Source: Bradysia coprophila (lineage: Eukaryota; Arthropoda; Insecta; Diptera; Sciaridae). From it: DNA of 64,000 nt. The DNA is taken from contig NW_023503456.1 of NCBI RefSeq assembly GCF_014529535.1, positions 1,314,133-1,378,132 of the forward strand. The letters are read 5' to 3'. The notes beneath the pieces were generated by a model. It was not told the origin of the DNA, made no database searches, and worked only from the letters and a program-made list of their open reading frames with translations. This document shows positions 1-12,449 of the stretch, piece by piece. How positions within the stretch are numbered: the first letter of the stretch is position 1; each line of letters starts with the position of its first letter. Both the position numbers and the translations under genes were made by a program.

Positions 1-727
1 GACGGCCATTTTGTTAGGAGGTGGAATAGAACGGCTGCTTTACATTCGTTAGTATCTTTCAAACAAAAAAAAAATTCATGAAATTCGGTCAAATTTTACT
101 CGAGATATTAACAAAAAAACCACCACCTTCACTGTACGGCCGAGTAGCCTCATATAAGCTCACTCCAAGAGACCTAGCCCACGCTCCGGTAATCCGAATT
201 TCATAAACTTTTTTTTCCCGGATTGGTACGGTCAATGCCTATCCAATAAAGCAAAATCTATCTAAATACGTTCAAATTTGACCAACCTACAAGCAAAAAC
301 GACTTGCCGCCTAGTTCACGAGTCGGTCATCCAATTTCCATAAACTTTTTTTTGTCGATAGGTATTGTAAATACCTTTCATTTGACGTATCACTTACAAG
401 TGTAGTGCTTAAATGGCCAGAGATATCTTCGGAAAATGTTAAATCACTTATGGAGCCCCAGCTCCGGAAGGGTCGACCCAAAATCGCCCATCTTCGAACT
501 TAGCCTCACTATTTTGACTATCTTTCAGGGAAAAAAAAAATTTTGAAATCGGATGTGATTTACTCAAGATATCGACGTGACAGACGGACAGACGGCCAAA
601 ATTTTTATTGCGGATTCGTCATCTATGAACATAGGCAAACACTTTGCCCTTACCGTCTGCTTCGAATTCCATCAATTACACACGGCATCGTAATCCTATA
701 AGCCCCTTCGTACTTCGTACGGGGCTA
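1..727 (+). repeat. Dispersed repeat copy A (inverted copy at 12450-13221)
   Basis: Nearly the whole stretch reappears, reverse-complemented, at 12450-13221, and its end reappears at about 36225-36490. Seen: poly-A-like runs, a CAGACGGACAGACGG tract, and a terminal hairpin near 701-727 built from AGCCCC / GGGGCT arms around a CGTACGAAGTACG core, followed by CTAAAAA. It has no ORF of note. The 3' hairpin followed by CTAA is reminiscent of a Helitron 3' end (inference), but no Rep/helicase sequence is present and the other end lies outside the window, so the class is open. Confidence 0.7.
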
Positions 728-843
728 AAAATTGAGCACACGAGTAAACAAACAAAAACTTCAATTCTTACACTATTTTCAAAACCAAATCAAAGTTGAC
801 AGTTCGGCGGAGAAAAGGACATTTACATGCTGCATGCATCGAA

Positions 844-1220
844 GTGTAAGGCAGGATGACACCATTCTCACCGAAATTATTCACGGCGATTCTGCAGAGT
901 ATTTTTAGGAAGTTAAACTGGAGTAAAATGGGAATAAAGATAAATGGAGAGTACCTGAGCAATCTCCGCTTCGCTGATGACATTGTACATACCGATAGCA
1001 GCGAATCTAGGCCAGGCTCAGCTTATGCTACAACAGTTAAGTGAAGAGGCAAGCAAAGTTGGCCTCAAGATGAACTTATCGAGGACATATCTAGGACATA
1101 AACTGAAGTTAGGTCTGGACAACCGAACTGCAGAAATAAGACGTAGGATTGGCCTTGCATGGGCAGCGTTCGGAAAACTCAGACTCATTTTCAAAAGCAA
1201 AATGAATAATTGTCTGAAAC
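844..1220 (+). mobile_element. RTE-like non-LTR retrotransposon fragment (RT core, decayed)
   Basis: Matches the better copies at 7264-8604 and 47433-48430. It encodes the RT catalytic region (RFADDIV, then LGQAQLMLQQLSEEASKVGL) and the following GHKLKLGLDNRTAEIRRR segment, but in shifted frames. Short insertions and deletions (for example around 985-1000, and a deletion after the LNLS-like residues near 1080) break the reading frame. It ends abruptly at about 1220 in unrelated sequence, 70 bp from the end of the p53 open frame. A dead remnant. Confidence 0.8.
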
Positions 1221-1286
1221 GCTCTTTTTGTCTTACATCATCTTACATAAGACCACACCAACAATTAAGATCGATTGGTTGTTTAG

Positions 1287-3178
1287 TTAACTTAAAAGAA
1301 TTGTCTTAAAAACACACGCAAACAAAAGATTCATTTTCCGCTTCACTCGCATATATGGCAGGCACTGTAGTAGAGCAATTGTACACATCCAGTATTTGTA
1401 CAGCTGATGCATCACTTGAATCTTACATGCTAATAAATTTGTGGCAATTTTTCCTGTCTTAATCAATAATAATAAAAAGCTCATCCGATCATCACCTACG
1501 AATGCGCCACTGCAATTAAAAATGGAATTAGTCAAACGGCAACTGAGTGTCAACCGACCATTCCCGAACCCACCTAAAAGACCTTCGATCTTTTGAGCAA
1601 ACAGCAACAGTTGCGAGTGGTCCTCTTTACTGGCCATCAATCCGGTAACTTCGTTGTACGCACAGCGTAAAACATGCTGCATGGAATCTTTGCTGGGCAT
1701 TGTCAACGTAACCGTGACCGGAGTTTCACGGCTCGCCTCGTCAAACGAGTTCGAAGGACATGGAGTTGCGGGCGGTTCGGTTTTAATTTCGGTTAAACAT
1801 GCCATCTTAGTGGGTCGTTTGCCATAAGGTATGGCACTGCTGCCGGCCTCTCGTTTACGTGGCATATAAGTGGTGTCCTCACGTTGCATGTCCCTTTTCG
1901 GGCAGCTGCAGACCTTAAACAGCATTACGCGCTTACCGAGGATTTCGTTCCTAGATTGACGATACATTTGCTGTAGGTAATAGTACACAGTGGTTGCTCG
2001 CCCTCGGTAGCGAATAGCATCTACAAACATGATCTGAGTATTCGCCTTCGTGGGCGAACTAATTTCGCTTGGATGTTTCTTCACAAAAGCGTCGTCAGCC
2101 CTTCCTCCAACGCACTGTTATTTAAAAGTGAAAAGTTGCACTTACCGTGAATTCTCCAATGTGAATACCACCGCTGTCGACTTTCGATTGATGCCAGTGG
2201 TGCACGAGTTCTGGCACATAAACTCCAACATAAGCGATTCACTGGCATAACCGTCTTCATTCACAACTGGTCGATCCAACGGTACCACAACGGATAGACG
2301 TTCGCCGAATAGATGACCGTTTTCACCGCCAACGTATTGCGTTTTTGGATGGCAGCACTTCAGTATGTGTGCCTGCGGGACGCCTGTTTTTTGTCGGATT
2401 CAGAACAATGTGTTAAAATCGAGAAAATCAATGCACTGCACTGAACGGACCTTGATTGTTACCAATCGAAACTCTATGGTTGGCACACCGTTTCACCGGC
2501 AAGTGCATATCGTCTGGACTAGAGTATAGGATCATTGCACGTAGAAATAAGTTCGTTGCACTGTACGGCTTGTAGGACAGTGTCACCTTCATGACACTGT
2601 TCAATTTGATGTAAACTTTTCCAATTTTCGGATTGAACAGCCAGTTCTGGTTTTCACCCGGATCAATGTGCATATCGAAGGAGTGGTTGGTGTCAACGTT
2701 TTCCATGTTGGGAAATTTATTCCAGTGCTTTGCGGTAAATATTGGCCGTATGAGCATTGCGGGATTGTCAAGGTTTGATAAAGACTTACCTCGGGAATCG
2801 GATCGGTCGTGCGCTGAGGAATATTTACGGTGAAGTCGACAAAGGTTTCCAGCTATGACGGAGAAATAATTAAAAATCTGTTAACGTCTACAGGTCTATA
2901 GAGAGCACCAGGCCCCATGTTCCCATGATCGGATTGAGGTGGTTGGTAGCTACTACACAAACAAATTGCCCAATCCGATCACGTTTTAAGTTTTGGGCTG
3001 AACTGTTCAAGTTGACTTCAGACGTAATTGGGACGAACATATTCCCATCGTCTGTGAATGCTCACAATCTATAGGCTGCCCGATTATTACTCGTGATCCA
3101 CCCAAATAACTACTATTATTCATACAATAAATGAACAGCCTCACTTACCGATTCCTGACTCATTACCATGTGCTCGTT
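1287..3178 (-). CDS. p53: p53 family transcription factor (five exons visible)
   Basis: Sequence-specific DNA-binding protein of the p53/p63/p73 family (nuclear; stress and apoptosis response in the known family). Exons on the minus strand: 3178-3149, 2852-2790, 2727-2463, 2383-2146, 1950-1287. Every junction is GT-AG and in phase. The DNA-binding domain shows QNWLFNPKIGKVYIKL, VKRCANHR (zinc ligands Cys and His, as human C176/H179), FMCQNSCTTGINRK (Cys-x3-Cys zinc ligands and the R248-equivalent) and FKVCSCPKRD (helix H2; Lys replaces human R273, and the R280 and D281 equivalents are kept). A basic region (MPRKREAGS...GKRP) and a possible oligomerisation helix follow. The first visible exon starts at a splice acceptor, so an upstream exon with the activation domain may exist; two ATGs inside it could also serve as starts. 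The last about 85 codons (1287-1560) look unlike any p53, and a GTGGGT donor-like site near 1572 may end the exon. Confidence 0.87.
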
Positions 3179-4604
3179 CTAGAAAGGAAAAGAAATTTCA
3201 AAATTTTCTTTTTCAACAAGTTCCTATCGAAGTAACGATGCGATGGGTAGAGTTAAATGAAAATGCTAATCTCTAGTTAACATTACAATCTCGATTGTAA
3301 ATGACAATTCTCTCTCCGGGCGGCTATGTCATCATGCTCGCTGGAGAGTTCGAAAGTATTTTGACTAAGGTATGTGATTCTGAACTAATTTTTTTTCTTG
3401 GCAATCACGAACCGGTAATACCTGGTTAAAATCGGTTTTACTGAAAAACTTAAAACTCTTGATTTCTGAAACTTTGATCCAATACCTAAATGTCATTAAA
3501 CAGATTTTTTTGGGGAACAGAAGAGCCCGGTCAATGGAGGATTCCCAGATAAGTGACCCAAAAAAAACCGCTAACTTTAGTTGTATACCCTAACAACGAT
3601 AGCTGGCCGAGCGCATACATCAGGCGCCACATCTCTATGAAGCAGCAGTACTTTTCACAGAAAATCTTTGGAATTAATAAGCGTCTCGAACGATTTGAAC
3701 GATTTTCACTCAAGCAATTATAGGAGTAAGATACAGTTGAATTGTTGGATTAGATTGGAAACTAAATTTTCTCGTACATTTTTCATTCTGCTTTATCACT
3801 TAATAGAATTCAGTTCGTAATTAAGCTGCTCTGTGTTTCACTACAATTGAAGGAAATCTACGGAATCTAAGGTGAATGGTGTGGTGAAACTGTATGACTA
3901 GCGCCCACATGCATCCCAAACTTTGGGACCCAAAGTTAGAACTCAAGGGAAACTAACATTTGTTGGTTTGTTGTTGGTTGGTTTTGAGACCGTTCTAACA
4001 GCCTTTTACAGCCAATAACAAGTTCAGTCTGGACCACCGGCTTTACGTGACTTCCGAACCACGCCTCGAAGTATGTAATTACTCTCTGAGGAAAGTTAGG
4101 TGCGAAATTGATATCTCGCCTTAATGTAGGCTAGACATATGTACACAAATTCATCGTATTTGGGTTACGTCATACGATTCATTCAGTGTGTACATCGTTG
4201 CAGCCACCAAACACACCGCAACTACCCAAATTATGAAGCTTGAGTGAACTAAGGACGTTACCAATGCGATATAATCGCTAGAAAAATTCCATGCGGAATT
4301 TGTCTGTCACGGGAATCGAACCCGGATTTCCTACAGTTTTGTTCTGGTCACTTCTGGCTTTTTGGAAAGATTGAGGTGTCTGGATGTCAGTTCCTAGAAA
4401 TCCATCACACCAAAGGATCCATCCGAAGGATCCATCTATTTCCCAATGCTAGAACTCCAGACTGACCAGTCCTTCTATCATTTTTTTTAAAGTTTTTTTT
4501 TTCTTGATTAAGGTGGTGTGACTATCGAAATGAAATGTCCACTTTTTCTTCTTTCGTTGAACAAATAAATATTTATTAGGCGCGTTGTGTTTTGTCTTAT
4601 TTTC
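3179..4604. other. Non-coding stretch upstream of p53
   Basis: No convincing gene. At 3405-3480 there is a partial, diverged copy of the arm of the 49445-50160 foldback element (AACCGGTAATACC followed by a matching tail). A tRNA T-arm-like block lies on the minus strand near 4305-4330. The p53 promoter and any 5' exons may be here but I cannot identify them. Confidence 0.5.
4296..4332 (-). other. tRNA T-arm-like (B-box) remnant, probably SINE or tRNA pseudogene
   Basis: The minus strand contains CCGGGTTCGATTCCCG, a textbook Pol III B box with a 5 bp T stem, followed by TGACAGACAAATT. No credible D arm or A box lies 35-50 nt upstream and no full cloverleaf forms. The 3' tail (GACAGACAAATT) resembles that of the tRNA-like block at 49696-49771 (TACAGACATTG), suggesting related SINE heads. 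Confidence 0.4.
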
Positions 4605-7255
4605 TTCCCTTAATAGGCCATGAGAAATAGTATATTTCGTACCGAGGACTAAAAGTCTTTTTTAGCGTGTGAGATGTTTCCAGACAGAGCCGCAGGCGAT
4701 GCCCTAGGTATGAAAATTATGTTTTTTCTTGACGACTGGTCGAATGACATATCTAGTGAGAGAAGTGCAGCACTTTCTTTTCCGTCGGGAGAAAATAGAA
4801 CGTTTCTACATCGAATTGTCACTTTTTTTATGTTTTCGAAAATAGTAGTGTGGCGAAACATCACTCTTGTTGGAATTTTCTTTTTCTTTTTCCTTTGTGA
4901 ACAAATAACTAACGAATGTTAATTTGCGAATGTCAAACCCGGAACCGGCGAACATTTCAAATTTTTGATAATCTATTTTCAGCTCTATACTCATCCGTGC
5001 CATATACCGAAGAGGGATTCTTCTGACAAATAGAAGACCGAAATCGGACGCATTTTCCATTTGAATTTTTTATATGGACCCAGTAACGTATTCGACCCCA
5101 GAAGCCAAAACCACTTTTAAAAAAATTGTGTGGCTAGTGTGAGGTGATCAAAAGCCGAAAACATGCACTTTTCTTATAAAAATTTCTCCAGTTACACGAG
5201 CCGTACGGGGTCGTGTGGGGTGTCATTAGAAAGGTAATTGCATGTACTTCCGGGGCAAATAGGGTCTTATTGGGCTTAAAATTCATCTATACTGAGATAT
5301 GTACAGTTGAAGTTTTCAACCGAAAAAAGACTGAAAACTTACACTTTTCTTACACAAATTTCTTAAACGAAACGTATTTCAGGACAAATAGAGCTTACGG
5401 AAGTTTGGTAGCATCTACGATTCAATATAAGCACTCAAACATTTCAACTTCTTCGTCGTAGATGCTTCCAAACCCCAATAAGAACCTATTTGCCCTGAAA
5501 GTGCATGTAATTACCTTTCTAATGACACCCCACACGACCATATACGTTTCGTGTATCTCGAGAAATGTCTCTAAGAAAAGTGTAAGTTTTCAGTCTTTTT
5601 TCGATATCTGCCCAGAGCAACTTAACAAGTTTCTTATCACGGTTTTTGTTGCATACATGATGCAGAAATTAATTGACCAAAAAAACTTCGCCGAATCTTC
5701 ACATCTGCACTGAAACTTTACGGACTCTCTTCTATTTTCTGAAATATTTTTTTTACACTTAGCTCCCTTGTGTTCTAGACGTCCCTTCGGCATGCACAAC
5801 ACAATGTTATCAACACATTCCATTATCATTGCCGCTGGGTCCAAATTCAATAACATCTCTGGAAACTCACATCTGGAAGCTATCGACAAAATGAAGCTTA
5901 TGGATGTGCCATTTTCATCGCAATACGAATATTGATATTATGTGGTTGTGACATCGATGTGAACGGGACGGAAGGTGTAGTTATTGTCGTATCACACGTA
6001 CCATTAAGGAATTTATAGGCGAATGCGGAACGCAAATTTGTTAAGGTGACGGAGGTGATGGTTCAAGTTAATTAATTTCATTGTCATCACCGCGAAATTG
6101 ATTACTTTGTTAAATTCCAAGCAAATAGCCTATTGGTGTGAGAATGTAGTTTGCCTCTGAAGAACTTATGAGTTAATTGTATCCAGAAACAAGCTCATAA
6201 AACAGATGGAAATATGGGCCCTTAGGAATGATGGAATTTTTGGAAACTGCATCTAGGAGACCTCGAAAATTTCCTGAGTCCAGAAAAGTTCAAAGTCCTA
6301 AGTTAAACAAAAAAAAACTGTTGAAAATGCCTGTCACCACTGAGTCCTAGAACCAGAAAAAAGATGGACTTTGTGGAGTGATGGAATTCTATGAATTGAC
6401 CTTCAGACACCTTATTCTTTCCCAAAGTCCAGAAAAGAGAAAAAAAAATGGAAATGCTTGCTATTTTTGATTTCTAGAGCTGAGAAGAAGGTGGACCTTC
6501 TGGAGTGAGGTAATTCTGGGAACTGAATCCTAGACACCTCAATCTTTCCACAAATCCTGAGGAAACTACAAAAAAATGATGTAAATCCTTGTTATGTTTG
6601 AATTCTAGCTTCGGGATGCGTTTTACAGATCATTGAAAGGGATTTATGGACCCTTGGCAAAAATAGTTAAAATCCTTCGACATTCTGAATTCCGCAAAAA
6701 GACGGTTTTTTTGCATTTCAAGTAATGCGACTTGAGTAGTTTGTTTGTTAGCAAATGAGCAAAACATTTGCCCAATTAGTGGAACATACGAAAAGAAGCC
6801 AATCTAGTCGTAACATGATTGAATTGATAGACGTTTGAAATGTATGGACAGGATATCCCAGAACGCTGAGACAGTATATTAGCTCCACTGAATACTAATA
6901 CTAAAACTGCAACGTTTCTTGGGAATTTATACTTTCCCAATGTTTTGAAAGTTTGAATATTGCAGCGTGGACGACAATTTCTTTACTTCAATTTCCGCTC
7001 GAGTTGGAATTTCTCCCCTCTGTAAACACAACGTTTTTCATGCGTGCATGTTGTGTTTTGCCGTTTTACTCCACGAAACGAAAACATCTAATTCGACATG
7101 TCAGTTTTGAGAACATAAACAAAGTGACAGTTTGAAAGAGAAAATTTCTATTTTCTCCCCACAGGAGGGAAAATGGTGCACTTTTCATACTAGAAATGTC
7201 ATTCGACAAATTCGCAATAAAACGAAATTTTCTCATGGCCTATTGAGGGACTTTG
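4605..7255. mobile_element. Large foldback (inverted-repeat) element, diverged arms
   Basis: The left arm (about 4605-4940) is the reverse complement of the right arm (about 6975-7255). The outer ends read TTAATAGGCCATGAGAAA and TTTTCTCATGGCCTATTGAG. Internal matches include the segment with GTCGAATGACAT (4739) against ATGTCATTCGAC (7200), and the TATTTTCTCCC block. The short open frames inside the arms are shadows of the repeat. No transposase is seen in the 2 kb interior. The right end abuts the RTE copy that starts at 7264. Confidence 0.65.
5150..5620. repeat. Nested imperfect hairpins
   Basis: GGTCGTGTGGGGTGTCATTAG (5209 onward) with AAGGTAATTGCATGTACTT pairs with AAGTGCATGTAATTACCTTT and the following CACCCCACACGACC (to 5540). 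An inner pair, AGCATCTACGATT (5409) with CGTAGATGCTT (5457), forms a second stem. This structure sits inside the 4605-7255 element and looks like an independent palindromic MITE. Confidence 0.55.
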
Positions 7256-7263
7256 TTTAATCA

Positions 7264-8604
7264 ATGTCTCCAATGGGAAGAAGTATACCAGAAGCCTGGG
7301 AAAATGCGGTAATTACATTGCTGCATAAAAAAGGAGACATAACAAAGCTGGAAAATTACCGGCCCATAAGCCTATTGTCAACACTCTACAAGTTGTTTAT
7401 GAAAATCATTCCGAAAAGGAACACTAACAAGTTCGACTTCTACCAACCTGTTGAACAAGCTGCTTTCAGATCTGGTTTCAGCACAAACGACCATTTGCAG
7501 GTGATGAGAACGCTTATTGAGAAGTGTCGTGAATACAACATCGACATAGTCTTGCTATTCATAGACTTCAGTGGAAACATGGTCGATATTGGACGCATTA
7601 GACGTATGTAGAGTAGACTCAAGGTACTCCAACACAATTCGATATGTGCACAACAATGCTACTTCATAAAAGAGCACGGAGAAATTCAGAATCGGCCGAG
7701 GTGTAAGGCAGGGTGACACCATTTCACCGAAATTATTCACGGCGATTCTGCAGAGTGTTTTTAGGAAGTTAAACTGGAGTAAAATGGGAATAAAGATAAA
7801 TGGAGAGTACCTGAGCAATCTCCGCTTCGCTGATGACATTGTACCGATAGCAGCGAATCTAGGTCAGGCTCAGCTTATGCTACAACAGTTAAGTGAAGAG
7901 GCAAGCAAAGTTAGCCTCAAGATGAACTTATCGAAAACAAAAGTCATGACCAACATCGGGGACGATAGAGAAATCAAAATTGGTGACACTGTCATTGAAC
8001 GAGTCGACAGCTATGTATATCTCGGACATAAACTGAAGTTAGGTCTGGACAACCAAACTGCAGAAATAAGACGTAGGATTGGTCTTGCATGGGCAGCGTT
8101 CGGAAAACTCAGACTAATTTTCAAAAGCAAAATGAATAATAGTCTGAAACGCAAAGTTTTCGACACTTGTGTCCTTCCAGTGCTCACTTATGGAGCGGAA
8201 ACGTTAACTTTAACAAACGCATCCGAAGATAAATTGAGAGTGACACAAAGAGCCATGGAACGGAGTATGCTTGGAATAACACTCAGAGACAGAATGACGA
8301 ATCAATGGATTCGACAACAAACCAGGGTCGTTGATGTCATGGAAAGAATAGCATCTCTGAAATGGAGCTGGGCGGGACATATTGCAAGAAGGACAGACGA
8401 ACGTTGGACCAAAAAGATAATGAACTGGCGACCATATAAAAGACGAGCTATAGGTAGACCACCAGAGAGATGGACAAACGGAATTAAGAATATTGCAGGT
8501 ACAAACTGGCAGCAAATGGCAATGGATCGTACGAAATGGAAAGAAGTTGGAGAGGCCTACATCCAGCAGTGGATAGAAACAGGCTGAAAAAGAAGAAGAT
8601 TGAG
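7264..8604 (+). pseudogene. RTE-like reverse transcriptase, 5'-truncated and frameshifted copy
   Basis: A 3' portion of an RTE-clade ORF2. RT domain blocks in order: HKKGDITKLENYRPISLL (7340), LLFIDFS (7552), VRQGDTISPKLF (about 7700), RFADDIV (catalytic, 7825), LSKTKVMTN (7930), YLGHKLKLG (8015), then the C-terminal region LPVLTYGAETLTL, RAMERSMLGITLRDRMTN and GRPPERWTNGIKNIA, ending at a stop near 8585. The first part (to 7611) and the second part (from about 7640) are in different frames, with sequence missing after the FIDFS block compared with a normal RT, so the copy cannot make a full protein. The endonuclease domain is absent. The 3' tail is GAAAAAGAAGAAGATT. Confidence 0.85.
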
Positions 8605-11600
8605 GGAAGAAAATAAGGCAAAACACAACGGACGTTAGTCAATTCTGACATTTTGCTAAAGAACAAATGTTTGAGGAAAGTACAGAGGCTCCTCATCCTT
8701 TGACATGTCAAAGGCCAGCTATCGTTGAAAGATCACCTTTACAAAACGCCTCCAATAGTCAAAGTTGATTGAGAAATAGAAATCAGTCTCAAAGTTAGCG
8801 GGTTTTTTTAGACATTTTTCCGGACTGTTCGAGACCCTTGACAAAAAAAATGTTGTACGAGTCAACCGTTCAGAGTCAGCTGTATGTTCGGATTTGACGG
8901 AGATATTTACATCCTATAACTGACAGCCTGCCTATAAATACCGTTCTAAGTGTAACAATTGTTGGCTCTGCATTGTTCCAGGAAAACCCTGAACTGAACG
9001 GTAAGACCTAAAAAACACGATCAATTCAGCGACAATTACGCTGGGTTTTCCAGTGAAATCATCCCATCTTCACTACAGGCTAAACAATGGAAAACACAGC
9101 ACAATGGTCGATCGTATCAACTCAATATTGCCGGTGTGTTTTCTGCCAAATCTCTCCTGCGGAAGCACTTCAATGACTTTTTTCATCTTCGAGTGGAAGT
9201 CAACCATTTCGGCTGTCATTTAGACAACCCATTCTCATTAGAATCTGAAAATCTGATTAGAGTCTGATAAGATTTCCCCAGTACGGTCGCGCAGGCAAAA
9301 CAACCGGCACCAGAATTTCAAATTCAGAGAAGGTTCTGATGATATCATTTTTTGCAGACTTTTAACACCAGTGGTGTCTTTACGAATCTAAAGCCGAAAA
9401 CAGACGAGCGATTTTGGGTTGATGTTATTTACCACAGGCTAACCAATGTGAAACAGAGCACAATTATTGTCGACCCCATCAATGCAAAATTACTAGTGTG
9501 TTTTCGGCCTTAGATTTTTCTCTTTACTATTACCCACCTACACAGATAGATAGATGTCAGTACCTCAAAATTGATAAAAAAAGAAACGAAATTTTACTCA
9601 CATTCATCGCACACAGTTCACCCAAACCATGGCTGAAATGATAATGAAACAAAACAAAAAACGTCATGCGAACATTCAAATGAAAAATAACCAAAAATAT
9701 TCGAATATACACTTACTCTGCATCATAAATGTTATCCAAAATGTGCGCGTTCATTTCAAGGTCTTTTCGGTCCTAAAAAGAAAACGAAGAAAACAAAAAA
9801 AAATTGCGATGATAAAATGTGATGCAATAAAGAGATTTGTGCGGTAAAATCGCGCCAACCAAATCGTCAGATGGAACGGAAACAAAATGTTCCACAAACG
9901 ACAAACTTTGATGGGGTCATCATGAACAGCTGACGAAATGATAAGAGTCAATTAATTACACGAAAGTTTAAACGGCAACGTTCGGTATTACCATACACCT
10001 TAAGTGCCTCACGTATTTTTCTTTAAACCCCTGAAATCGCAAGAATTCGCATTTTTTAACATATTATCTCACATAACACGGAAAAAAGGGATCATCAGCA
10101 GCATCAGCAGGTAGTAATTTTGTTTGCAGTTTATGTGTGTACATAATAAAAAAGTCGGTAAGACTGCATGTGCACACACAAATTGAATGTGTGTACCTCA
10201 TCTTCGGTAGAAAAGATAGTTAACACATATTCAATGCGATGCATTCCAGTTTAGACGAGATGTTTAGGTATAATGTGCATGACTCAACCAGCAACAAGTT
10301 ATTTTTTAGACGATTATTTTCAAATCATTTACTTAGGCGTTTATGGATATATATAGAATGAGGCAAGGCCGTAGCCTAAGTACCATCGGCTACCATCGAA
10401 GGTAGTTTTTTCGACGCTATTTTACATTCGATGGACAATTGACTTTTCATCATTTTTCAATCAATAATTGCTCTCAGATCAAACATAACTAAATTCGATG
10501 ACCGATTACACTACCACTGACGGGAATTCAAATAATTCGAAAATTGGCAAATTCTTCAGCAAGACAAAAAAAAATCGCATAACTTTGGCTTAAATAGTTC
10601 TTGTCAACAATAACATACCTGGTGATGTCCTTTTATTTGGTAAATAAAATCTGAATCTGCGGCCAAGTCACCAATACGCAAATCGGTCCGTCTCTTTAAA
10701 CGATTTCGCTGCGACTATTTATTTTGCAATGTTGAAGACAAAGTGATGATCGCGATATAACCGATTGGTGTAACAAGAATTCACCGATGTTTAATCAATC
10801 GTACGCTAACTGAGCATCATTTTTGCTGTTTATCACGTTCAATTACATGAAAATGAGTGCGCTGTCTCGTATATTATTTTCTGTCGTTTAAAGACCGCTT
10901 ATTTTGATATTTTTGTTTTAAGTAACACGCACAATCACATACGCACAGCAATCGAATGAAATTTAGACTGAATGCGGTGGAGCGACGTTGGTAACGATTA
11001 CTTTATATGCGTAACAGACGTAAACACCGTAAACATCATATGAACTTATGTGTAGACCGGTGTAGATCCCAACAAACAGTTCGCATGATTTTTACGCGCT
11101 AAAAATTTAATTATTTTCTGGTAAATCTGGTCTTCGGTTTCTTACGTTCAATTTTGTGCACAAAATATTGTAACGAAAGACTCGTCCATTTTAAATGTTT
11201 TAAAGTTCAAAACACACCAGGCACCAGGCTCTTAGTTTCGTTAGGCTTCAAAGAACGATGAACATTTTGGTTGAAACACATTTTCGATGCCTCGTCCCTC
11301 GTGTGTGTTAATGAAATCAAGCCGGATGAAACGAAATATAAATAAATTAAAATAGCGTAATTTGTCCTCTGCGAGTAACTAAATGAAGAGACTTAGCAAA
11401 AAAATGTTTATTAAGCTGAATTTTCCAAGGTTCTGAAAGAACAGGTTAAGACAGCCACGAACGAGTCACCCACCCGAAATTAATAAAAGCACTCAGTACA
11501 GATTGTGTGAGAAATCAACTTGAAGAAAATGTTTTTTTGGAAAATCGGAATTTCGTTTTTGTTAAGCTGCCTTTTTCATATAATCTTCGAAGGCGCTGAC

Positions 11601-11606
11601 CTGACC
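8605..11606. other. Gene-poor stretch
   Basis: I see no supportable gene. There are two related blocks at 9050-9160 and 9391-9520 that share ACAGGCTAA..., GAAACA(G/C)AGCACAAT... and GTGTGTTTTC(T/G)GCC. The second is bounded by AAGCCGAAAACAGAC and GTGTGTTTTCGGCCTTA and looks like a small foldback MITE. The rest (9600-11600) is unremarkable AT-rich DNA. Confidence 0.5.
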
Positions 11607-11759
11607 CAGGGGCGCCGACTTCTAAGGACCAGCGAGGCACCACTACTCAAATGATGAGCACCACTACATCTTTCCAGTCTTACTTGAAAGAGCACCACTA
11701 CTCCCAGATTCGCTTGTTGTATGAGCACCACTACTCCCAAACACAAGTCGGCGTCCCTG
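11607..11759. mobile_element. hAT-type MITE, copy 1 (second copy at 47019)
   Basis: The ends are CAGGGGCGCCGACTT and AAGTCGGCGTCCCTG. The inside holds four GAGCACCACTACT(C) units. The element is 85-90% identical to 47019-47156. Flanking sequences ACCTGACC and CCTGACGC resemble a duplicated target, though not perfectly. Confidence 0.75.
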
Positions 11760-12449
11760 CCTGACGCAATTTGTGCGTCACCGCCTTCGTCATTGTTTTA
11801 TCCTGTTCTTTCCGAAGCTTGATACGGCAGAGACAATCATCACGAATAGGTTATGTTAGGTTTTATTTAGGAGTTCGTGGTCTCATACAAAGACAAAAAA
11901 GACAGAAAAATAATTAAGTTCCGGCATGCGATCCACCAAAAACAATTAAGCGTCAGGCCATTCTTTGTTTGGGAGGAAAAATGTTTCCCACAAAGTTTAC
12001 AGTCTTGGAATGAATAACTTTTAGCTAGTGGCAGATAGTGAAACTGTCTCAAAAATTTAATCGATTCACCCTGTTATCAGGCAATGACTATCAATCTTAC
12101 TTACTGTACGATGCATACCCACAACGAACTTCCCTGTATGTCAAGGGAAAACTGACTTTGAATTTGTAAACAGACGTAAGAACGCGGCAACCAAGTGAAG
12201 CAATGTATCAGAGTAGTATATCCTCTCGTCAGTCTATTACTTTTCTATTTGGTGCAACGATAATTTTCTATCATAGCCAACATATGTAGAGCAGGTACAT
12301 AAACTGCCATCATGCCCGTCCAATGTTAGCGAAAACCGAATTGATTTCCCATCGCAGTGGAAAATTCATTTTCAACTCAGCGCAGAGAGTGGTGTAATAA
12401 ACTTTCCATAGCTTAGAACGTAGTTTTGGTAACCATTTTTGAAAGAATT

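Noticed and set aside
2050..2833. Plus-strand open frames across p53
   Set aside because: Antisense shadows of p53 exons.
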